64,000 nt of DNA from Pseudonocardia acidicola. Its GTDB lineage: Bacteria > Actinomycetota > Actinomycetes > Mycobacteriales > Pseudonocardiaceae. Position numbers and translations under genes: made by a program. The stretch is taken from NCBI RefSeq assembly GCF_012911935.1, contig NZ_JAAXLA010000025.1:19568-83567 (forward strand). The letters run 5' to 3'. Positions 1-6,581 of the stretch are shown here, piece by piece (position 1 is the stretch's first letter; every line of letters starts with the position of its first letter). The notes beneath the pieces were generated by a model, which saw only the letters and a list, made by a program, of their open reading frames with translations, was not told where the DNA came from and did not search any database.

Positions 1-1
1 C

Positions 2-754
2 CGCCGGCGCGTCGCGATGGACGTCCGGGTTGACGGCGTCGACGGCGGCACCGCGCTCGGCGTGATGAGCCAGGGCGAGCTGCACGCCCTCGGCCTGTCC
101 CTGTTCCTCCCGCGCGCCACCGTCGACCAGAGCCCCTTCCGGTTCGTCCTGATCGACGACCCGGTCCAGGCCATGGACCCCGCCAAGGTCGACGGCCTCG
201 CCCGCGTCCTCGACGAGGTCGCCGCCACCCGCCAGGTCGTCGTCTTCACCCACGACGACCGCCTCGCCGACGCCGTCCGCCGCCTCGACCTGCCGGCGAC
301 GATCTGGGAGGTCACCCGCGGCGAGCGCTCCGTCGTCGAGATGCGCCGCTGCGACGACCCGATCACCCGCTACCTCGACGACGCCCGCGCCATGGCGCTG
401 ACCGCCGACCTGCCGGCGGACATCCGCAGCGAGCTGGTCGCCTCGTGCTGCCGCAGCGCCGTCGAGGCCGCCTGCCACGCGAAGATCCGATCAGTGCGGC
501 TGGGCAACGGCCACACCCACGCCGAGGTAGAGGCCGCCCTCGCCGATGCGGAAACCACGAACAAGAAGGCAACTCTTGCCGTCTTCGACGACCCGAAACG
601 CGGCAGCGATCTCCTCGGCCGCATGAAAACCGCAGGTCCCGGCGTGGTCGACGCCTTCCAGAAGTGCAAGAAGGGCGCTCACAAGGGCCTGACAGGGGAC
701 CTCCGCCCGTTCGTCCGCGACGTCGAGAAGCTCGTCGGGTGGATCCAGCGGTGA
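2..754 (+). CDS. SMC/ABC-like AAA ATPase, C-terminal part (5' end outside window)
   Basis: The frame is open at the window edge, so only the C-terminal ~250 residues are visible. An ABC/SMC-type signature (MSQGELHALGLSLFLPRA), a Walker B with catalytic acidic residues (FRFVLIDDPVQAMDP) and an H-loop (VVVFTHDD) follow in the order expected for RecN/SMC-like ATPases. A ~130-residue alpha-helical tail without a motif I recognise follows. The gene overlaps the next by 4 nt (GTGA). ATPases of this class sit beside nuclease effectors in many bacterial defence operons, and the GmrSD-like gene two positions downstream suggests that role here. The function is inferred; the ATPase fold is clear. Confidence 0.85.
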   Translation, partial: RRRVAMDVRVDGVDGGTALGVMSQGELHALGLSLFLPRATVDQSPFRFVLIDDPVQAMDPAKVDGLARVLDEVAATRQVVVFTHDDRLADAVRRLDLPATIWEVTRGERSVVEMRRCDDPITRYLDDARAMALTADLPADIRSELVASCCRSAVEAACHAKIRSVRLGNGHTHAEVEAALADAETTNKKATLAVFDDPKRGSDLLGRMKTAGPGVVDAFQKCKKGAHKGLTGDLRPFVRDVEKLVGWIQR

Positions 755-1134
755 GCCACGACGCCTACCGCCGGCTCGCCGTCGCCGACCGGATCCTGAA
801 ACAGCCGGAGCTCGTCGAGGACGGCGTCTGGCCGCGAACCTGCACCTGGCTCATCCGCCTCGCCCTCGAACACGGCCTCGACGACTTCTGGGCCACTCAC
901 AACCCTGACGTCGGCGCCGTCACGAGCCGCCGCGCTCAGCTCCTCGCGCTGAGCCGCACCGTCGACGCCGACGTCGGCCGCCGCGGGACCGAACTCTGGC
1001 ACGCGCTCAGCCGGGCCGCCCACCACCACGCCTACGAACTGGCTCCGACCGGCGCCGAACTGAGGACCTGGCATTCCGAGGTCCTCGCCCTCACCGACGC
1101 GCTCCACCCGCACGCAAGGACGTCCGCACCGTGA
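751..1134 (+). CDS. small hypothetical protein in a defence-like operon
   Basis: This 127-residue protein starts at a GTG inside the stop codon of the ATPase gene, and its own stop overlaps the GTG of the DUF262 gene. Three genes chained by 4-nt overlaps are very likely co-translated. The sequence is soluble, rich in His, Arg and Trp (for example WHALSRAAHHHAYEL), with no signal peptide, membrane segment or catalytic motif I recognise. Its position between an SMC-like ATPase and a DUF262-DUF1524 nuclease suggests an accessory or regulatory subunit of the same system. That role comes only from context. Confidence 0.7.
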   Translation: MSHDAYRRLAVADRILKQPELVEDGVWPRTCTWLIRLALEHGLDDFWATHNPDVGAVTSRRAQLLALSRTVDADVGRRGTELWHALSRAAHHHAYELAPTGAELRTWHSEVLALTDALHPHARTSAP

Positions 1135-2909
1135 TCAAGTCCGCCAACCAGTACCCCGTCCACGCGCTGTTCAGCAGCGACAGCAACATCGTGTACCGGA
1201 TCCCGCCCTACCAGCGGGAGTAGTCCTGGCAAAAAGCGCAGTGGGAGGACCTCTTCCAGGACCTCGTGGAGGCCGAGGGCGCGCATTTCCTCGGCACGAT
1301 CATCACCCTGAACCAGACCACCGACGCCGTCGACCGCACGGTCCTGGAACTCGTCGACGGCCAGCAGCGGGCCACCACCCTCACGCTGCTCCTCGCCGCC
1401 ATCTACTCCGTGCTCAAGGAGCACGCCGGCGAGCTCGACGAGGACACGATCGTCGACATGGTGAACCTCGGCCGCAGGCTGGTCAGGAAAGGCGGCGAGC
1501 TGCGAGTCTCACCCCAGACCCAGGGCAACAACCTGGACGACTACAAGGTCGTGCTCTCGTCCTCGGGCCTCCAGGTGGGGACGGTCGACAAGAGGCCGTA
1601 TTTCCCGATGCGCCGGGTCGCCAAGTGCTGGCAGTACTTCCGCGCCGCGATCGCCAAGCTGGCCGAGTCGGAGGGGATCACGCCCGTCGACGCGGCGCGG
1701 CGTGTGCTCGGCTCGGTGCAGCAGGCGATCCTGGTAAAGATCGAGGTCGAGAGTCATGCGGACGCCTTCGTCCTGTTCGAGTCCCTCAACAACCGGGGCA
1801 TGCCGCTCACACCGGTGGACCTGATCAAGAATCATCTCCTGGCTGTGTCCGGGCGCGAGGGCGGGCTCGACGTCGACGACGCGTTCAAGATGTGGAACGA
1901 GATGCTCACCAATCTCGGTGACAACTACGCGATCCAGGAGCGCTTCCTCCGCCACTACTACAACGCGTTCAAGGCGGAACTGCCCGAGGTGCCCAACGCA
2001 CCGGTGGCCACCCGCACCAAGCTGATCCGCATCTACGAGAAGCTGCTCGGCGACGACGTCAGGAACGGGGTGGAGGCGCTCGTCGCGGCCAGCACGCTCT
2101 ACGGGCGGGTGACCTGCGTCGCCGAAGTCGACGCACCGACTCCGCTCGACAAAGCCTTCCGGGAGCTGATGCGAGCGCAGGGCGCACCCTCCTACATCCT
2201 CGTGATGTGGTTGCTCTCGAAGCAGCCCGATCTCGCCCTCACCGAGCACGACCTGATCGAGATCGTCCGTCGCCTCACCAGCTTCTTCGTCCGCCGAAAT
2301 CTGACCGGCTTCCCCCAGACGTACGCGTTGCCGAAGCTCTTCATGACGATCATCGAGAAGCTCGACGGGCTGACCGGGCGCCCGGTGGTCGACAGGGTGA
2401 CCCAGGAGCTCATCGACGTCTCGTCGAGCGACGCCGACTTCCGCCAGCGCCTGGAAGGGCCGATCTACGACGAGAACACCGACGTCGCCCGCTTCATCCT
2501 CGCCACCCTCTCCGAGGACGCAATGACCAAGGAGACCCGGACGGACCTCTGGGTCCAGGAGAAGGGCCACTTCGTCTGGACGATCGAGCACATCCTCCCC
2601 CAGGGGACGAACCTGCCGAAGGACTGGCTGGACATGCTCGGCGGACGCGACGCCGCGGCAGCCGCCCAGGAGGAGCACGTTCACCGGCTCGGGAATCTCA
2701 CGATCACCGCCTACAACAGCACCCTGAGCAACAAGTCGTTCCCCGAGAAGCGCGACCGCACCGACCCCCAAGGCCGGTCCATCGGCTACCGGAACGGACT
2801 CTCGCTCAACGCCGACCTCGCCACCAAGAACTCCTGGACCGTGGATGACATCGAGGAGCGCACGACGCGACTGGCGAGCCAGGTGATCGCCCGCTTTCCG
2901 TTGCCGTAG
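1131..2909 (+). pseudogene. GmrSD-like DUF262-DUF1524 restriction protein, interrupted by an amber codon
   Basis: From the GTG at 1131 the frame is continuous to 2909 (592 codons) except for one TAG at 1221-1223. The DUF262 signature should read roughly P-x-Y-Q-R-x-Y-S-W; here it reads PPYQRE-stop-SWQ, so the amber replaces the second Tyr. The other hallmarks are intact: LVDGQQRATTL, FESLNNRGMPLTPVDLIKNH, and a C-terminal DUF1524 HNH-like nuclease with EHILPQ and GNLTITAYNSTLSNKSFPEKR-type residues. GmrSD-family proteins are type IV restriction enzymes that cut modified DNA. A shorter product could start at GTG 1266, but it would lack the nucleotide-binding motif. It could be a real nonsense mutation, a sequencing error (TAC or TAT to TAG) or suppressed. 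The well-preserved rest of the gene argues for a recent event. Confidence 0.85.
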
Positions 2910-3364
2910 GACGGACCGGTCGGCCACCGCTGAAACCGGGTGCGGGCGCCAGCGTGCCGTCGGTGTCCTCCAGTAAGGTCTCCCACGGGCGCCGTCAGCT
3001 CACCTGGTCCCGTGCTCGACGGGACTGGGCCGGACTGCACCGGGAGAAGTCGGACGAGGAGATCGCGTCCGAGGACCGGCATGGGGAAGATGCCGTGGTC
3101 CTCCCCCGGGAGACCTGGGCCGCCGTGCGGCACGAAGTCGCCGATCTGTTGGACGCTGTAGAGCTGGAGGCATCCGGCCGCCGAGAGGTGGCTGACGTCC
3201 CGAGGGTTGGCGTATTCCCTGGCCTCTAGCTCAATCGCCAGAGCAGCCCCGGCGAGGACCGGCGGAGCCGACCGCAGCGGGTGTGGAGCGTCAGCGGAGC
3301 AGACGCAGAATCCGCGGGTGTAGCTTGCTATCCGCACCGAGGTCCTGGGTATCGTCGCTGGTAG
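2910..3364. other. gene-poor island edge with a possible gene remnant
   Basis: No convincing gene lies here. A frame at 2954-3229 (+) encodes a 91-residue Glu/Arg-rich peptide (segment DAVVLPRETWAAVRHEVADL) with coding-like composition, but it has no good ribosome site and ends inside the tRNA-like repeat at 3221. It may be a truncated gene left by integration or deletion. Nothing else but the inverted tRNA fragment is seen. Confidence 0.4.
3221..3246 (+). repeat. inverted copy of the tRNA-Lys 5' end
   Basis: These 26 bases match the first part of the nearby tRNA-Lys (acceptor strand, D arm) with one mismatch: GGCCTCTAGCTCAATCGC here against GGCCTCTAGCTCAATCGG in the gene. The copy is on the plus strand while the intact tRNA is on the minus strand, about 120 nt away. 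It holds only the 5' part, so it is not a functional tRNA. The orientation differs from the direct-repeat att pairs of classical tRNA integration. It is more likely a rearrangement scar at an island boundary. Confidence 0.8.
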
Positions 3365-3437
3365 TGGGCCCCCGGGGGATCGAACCCCGAACCCGCGGAT
3401 TAAAAGTCCGCTGCTCTGCCGATTGAGCTAGAGGCCC
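3365..3437 (-). tRNA. tRNA-Lys (anticodon TTT)
   Basis: On the minus strand the 73-nt sequence folds as a cloverleaf. The acceptor GGGCCTC pairs with GGGGCCC (one G-T pair). The D arm contains AGCTCAATCGGCAGAGC. The anticodon stem-loop is CGGACTTTTAATCCG with anticodon TTT, and the T arm is CGGGG-TTCGATC-CCCCG. The discriminator base is A and CCA is not encoded. It separates the accessory genes on its left from core genes on its right. Confidence 0.95.
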
Positions 3438-3610
3438 TGCTGTGGCGCATGTTGGCATACGTCGCTGCTCTGACAGGGTACGACGCACGCGTCACACCCG
3501 ATCGGACCCACCTGCCCATGCGGCGCCGGACACCTCCCTGACACCCGATTCGACCGGGATCACCCGGGTCCTCCCGAAGTCACCCAGTGTCACCAGAGAT
3601 CCTGCACTGC

Positions 3611-4192
3611 ATGCGTGACTACCGGCTGTGCGCCCCACTGTTGCTGTCCGCCCTCGTGCTCACCGGCTGTTCGGCGCAGGCGGACCAGGCCTCCGCCGAG
3701 ACGGCGAACAGCACGATCCGAGCCACGCAGGTCCAGGCCACGTTCGCGACCGGCAGCGGAACCGCGATCACCTACGCGCCGGACCTGGTCCCCGTCGGCG
3801 CGACCGCCGAAGTCACCTCCACCTCGGGTGACGGCAAGGCGACGGTCACCCTCGAGCTCAGCGGCCTGCTGCCCGACCGGCGCTACGGCGCGCACGCCCA
3901 CACCAACCGGTGCGGGGCGGCCCCCGCCGACGCCGGAGCACACTTCCAGCACGTGAAGGACCCGGCCGCCCCCAGCGTCGACCCGGCCTACGCAAACCCG
4001 CAGAACGAGATCTGGCTGGACTTCCAGACCGACGCCGAGGGCAAGGCCACCGCGACCTCCACAGTGGCCTGGGAGTTCACCGACCAGGCGCACCCGCGAT
4101 CGGTGGTCGTGCACGCTGAGCGCACCGCGACCGAGCCGGGCAAGGCCGGGACTGCGGGCGACCGAGCGGCCTGCGTCAGCGTGGACTTCTGA
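3611..4192 (+). CDS. superoxide dismutase family lipoprotein (Cu-only-like SodC)
   Basis: This 193-residue protein has a lipoprotein signal peptide ending in the lipobox LTGC, which favours ATG 3611 over the GTG at 3587. The Cu/Zn-SOD fold is recognisable: the copper ligands HAHTNRCG, a further His in GAHFQH and a late His in VVVHAE, plus the disulfide cysteines and the active-site Arg (AGDRAAC). The zinc-loop ligands normally found between the second and third blocks are missing; that region reads NPQNEIWLDFQTD. It probably acts outside the membrane on superoxide. Retained Cu ligands without the Zn site resemble Cu-only SODs, but activity is not certain. Confidence 0.8.
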   Translation: MRDYRLCAPLLLSALVLTGCSAQADQASAETANSTIRATQVQATFATGSGTAITYAPDLVPVGATAEVTSTSGDGKATVTLELSGLLPDRRYGAHAHTNRCGAAPADAGAHFQHVKDPAAPSVDPAYANPQNEIWLDFQTDAEGKATATSTVAWEFTDQAHPRSVVVHAERTATEPGKAGTAGDRAACVSVDF

Positions 4193-4212
4193 AGCGAGGA
4201 CAATGTCGTCCT

Positions 4213-5409
4213 GTGAGCGTGCAGGACCTCGTCGGTAAAGAAACCGGACACAGCGATGCCGCCACACCGGTGACCAGCCGGGTGGCGGCACCGCTGCGTA
4301 TCGGGCCCTATCAGGTCGACACCCCGGTGGTGCTCGCCCCGATGGCCGGCATCACCAACGCCGGCTTCCGGCGGCTGTGCCGCGAGCAGGGGGCCGGCTT
4401 CTACGTCTGCGAGATGATCACGTCCCGCGGCCTGGTCGAGCGCAACCCGCTGACCTTTCGCATGATCGCGATGGATCCCGATGAGCATCCGCGGTCGATG
4501 CAGCTCTACGGCGTCGACCCGGCGACGGTCGGCGCCGCGGTGCGCATGGTCGCCGAGCTCGACCTGGCCGACCATCTCGACCTCAACTTCGGCTGCCCGG
4601 TCCCCAAGGTCACCCGGCGCGGCGGCGGTGCGGCGCTGCCGTACAAGCGGCGGCTCTTCGAGGCCATCGTCAAGGCGGCCGTGGACAACGCGGCGGACGC
4701 GGGTATCCCGGTGACCGTGAAGATGCGGATCGGCATCGACGACGAGCACCACACGTACCTCGACGCGGGCCGCATCGCAGCCGACGCCGGGGTCGCGGCC
4801 GTCGCACTGCACGCGCGCACCGCGGCCCAGCGCTACTCCGGCACCGCCGACTGGTCGGCCATCGCCCGGCTCCGTGACCACCTGCCCGCCGAACTGCCCG
4901 TCCTCGGCAACGGTGACATCTTCAGCGCCGCCGACGCGCTCGCGATGGTCGCCGCGACCGGCTGCGACGGCGTCGTCGTCGGCCGTGGGTGCCTGGGCAG
5001 GCCATGGCTGTTCGGCGACCTCGAGGCCGCTTTCGCCGGCCGGCCGCTACCGGCCCCGCCGACGCTGGGTGAGGTCGCCGCCACGCTGCGCCGGCACGCC
5101 GTCCTGCTCTGCGAGCACATGGGCGACCACAAGGGCATCCGTGACGTCCGCAAGCACATCGCCTGGTACCTCAAGGGCTTTCCGGTCGGGCCGGAGGTCC
5201 GGCAGCGCCTCGGCCTCGTCAGCAGCATCGACGAGCTCGACGAACTGCTCGCGATGCTCGACCCCGGCCAGGAGTTCCCCGCCGATGCCGAGGGCCCGCG
5301 CGGCCGGCAGGGCTCACCCGGCCGCGTGGTGCTGCCCGAGCACTGGCTCGACGACCCGGAAGACGCGTCGGTCCCCCTCGGCGCCGAGCTGGACCACTCC
5401 GGCGGGTGA
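4213..5409 (+). CDS. dusB: tRNA-dihydrouridine synthase
   Basis: A 398-residue FMN-dependent enzyme that reduces uridines in the tRNA D-loop. It shows the family signature APMAGITNAGFRRL at the start of the TIM barrel, the catalytic Cys in LNFGCPVPKVTRRGGG, the substrate-binding VKMRIG segment, and FMN-phosphate binding around GNGDI and GRGCLGRPW. The start GTG 4213 lies about 20 nt after the SOD gene. The C-terminus is extended by a low-complexity tail of ~40 residues. Its end overlaps a possible but less likely upstream start of the GGDEF gene. Confidence 0.93.
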   Translation: MSVQDLVGKETGHSDAATPVTSRVAAPLRIGPYQVDTPVVLAPMAGITNAGFRRLCREQGAGFYVCEMITSRGLVERNPLTFRMIAMDPDEHPRSMQLYGVDPATVGAAVRMVAELDLADHLDLNFGCPVPKVTRRGGGAALPYKRRLFEAIVKAAVDNAADAGIPVTVKMRIGIDDEHHTYLDAGRIAADAGVAAVALHARTAAQRYSGTADWSAIARLRDHLPAELPVLGNGDIFSAADALAMVAATGCDGVVVGRGCLGRPWLFGDLEAAFAGRPLPAPPTLGEVAATLRRHAVLLCEHMGDHKGIRDVRKHIAWYLKGFPVGPEVRQRLGLVSSIDELDELLAMLDPGQEFPADAEGPRGRQGSPGRVVLPEHWLDDPEDASVPLGAELDHSGG

Positions 5410-5555
5410 CCGTGGCCGCCGAGCCGCCCTCGACGAACCGTGCAGACCCGCTCGCCCGGTCGGGTGGCAGCGCGCGCAAACGGGTGCCGCCGTCCCAGAG
5501 GTCTCAAGAGTCACACCAGTCACGTCGACATCACCAGCAGTGGGGAGGTGATCCG

Positions 5556-6452
5556 GTGGTGGACGGGGCTCGATCGGTCGGCACGCTGGCGCACGGCACG
5601 AACAGCACCCTGCCGTCCGACGACGTGCACGCGGCGCTCGGCATCGGCGCCTCCATCCCGCGCACCGGATCCGCCGGCGCGCAGGCCGCCCAGCACACCG
5701 CCGCCGCCGAGAAGCTCGCCGAGCAGGGCCTGTGGGAGCAGGCCTACCGTCACCTGCACGCGGCCGTCCGGCTCCTGCACGGGCAGCGTGATGCCGCGGA
5801 GACGTCCTACGCCCCCGACGAGCTCGACCGGCTGCGCCGCGAGCACGCCGAGGCCCGCGAGCAGAGCCGCCGCGACAGCCTCACCGCCAGCTACAACCGG
5901 CGCTACCTCGACGAGCGGCTGGCCGCGCTGCTCGACGACCTCGACGACCTCGACGACCCCGCCGTCCGAACCACCGGGATCTGCGTGGCGTTGGTCGACA
6001 TCGACCACTTCAAGCAGGTCAACGACACGTACGGGCACCTGTTCGGCGACCGGGTGCTGCAGCGGATGGTGGCCGAACTCGACGCCGGGCTGCCGGAGGG
6101 CGCCTTCTGCGCCCGCTACGGCGGCGAGGAGTTCGCGCTGGTCCTGCCCGGCCGCGATCTCACCGAGGCGGTCGAGATCTGCGAGGAGGCGCGGCACCGC
6201 ATCGACCGGTACCCGTGGCTGGAGATGCACAGCGCCCTGCGGGTCACGGTCAGCATCGGCGTCGCCCACTCGGCGGGCCGCCTCGCCGAGGTCGAGCGGC
6301 TCATCGGCGAGGCCGACGAGCTGCTCTACACGGCCAAGCAGGCGGGCCGCAACGCCGTGGCGTTCCGCGCCGAGCGCTCCGGGCGCGTGTGCCTGGCCGG
6401 GCCGGCCGCCGGACGCCGGGCCATCCCGCAGCCGGCACGCACGACCGGCTGA
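5556..6452 (+). CDS. diguanylate cyclase (GGDEF domain)
   Basis: A ~298-residue cytoplasmic protein with an N-terminal helical, TPR-like or coiled region (about residues 40-110) and a C-terminal GGDEF domain. The metal/substrate site (LVDIDHFKQVNDTYGH) and the active-site loop RYGGEEFAL are intact, so c-di-GMP synthesis from GTP is expected. No obvious RxxD inhibitory site lies just before the GGEEF. The frame is open back to 5406 (GTGA overlap with dusB), but a strong ribosome site GGGGAGG at 5542-5548 is 7 nt before GTG 5556, so I chose that start. Confidence 0.88.
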   Translation: MVDGARSVGTLAHGTNSTLPSDDVHAALGIGASIPRTGSAGAQAAQHTAAAEKLAEQGLWEQAYRHLHAAVRLLHGQRDAAETSYAPDELDRLRREHAEAREQSRRDSLTASYNRRYLDERLAALLDDLDDLDDPAVRTTGICVALVDIDHFKQVNDTYGHLFGDRVLQRMVAELDAGLPEGAFCARYGGEEFALVLPGRDLTEAVEICEEARHRIDRYPWLEMHSALRVTVSIGVAHSAGRLAEVERLIGEADELLYTAKQAGRNAVAFRAERSGRVCLAGPAAGRRAIPQPARTTG

Positions 6453-6510
6453 CCCCGCCGACCCGGGAGCGCCACTGTCCGCCGCGCTACGTAAGCTCGG
6501 TTTCCGACAA

Positions 6511-6558
6511 GAGGAGGGCGGATTTGTGGGCCGGCGACGGGCCTGGTCCGCCCTCCTC
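6511..6558 (+). promoter_or_regulatory. 12-bp inverted repeat before the LCP gene
   Basis: GAGGAGGGCGGA (6511-6522) and its exact complement TCCGCCCTCCTC (6547-6558) flank a 24-nt loop, 23 nt upstream of the LCP start codon. No T-tract follows, so it is not a standard terminator for the GGDEF gene. The left arm contains a Shine-Dalgarno-like GAGGAGG. It could be a 5' UTR structure or the end of the upstream transcript. Confidence 0.5.
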
Positions 6559-6581
6559 CGTGTGCGGGCCGGGGAGGTGGC

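Noticed and set aside
2954..3229. 91-residue ORF near the tRNA as a real gene
   Set aside because: No ribosome site, no known domain, and it ends inside the tRNA-like repeat; kept only as a possible remnant.
3221..3246. tRNA fragment as a classical attL/attR site
   Set aside because: It copies the 5' end and is inverted relative to the tRNA, unlike the direct 3'-end repeats made by tRNA integrases.
5406..5555. N-terminal extension of the GGDEF protein overlapping dusB
   Set aside because: Low-complexity sequence with no conserved features, while GGGGAGG precedes GTG 5556.
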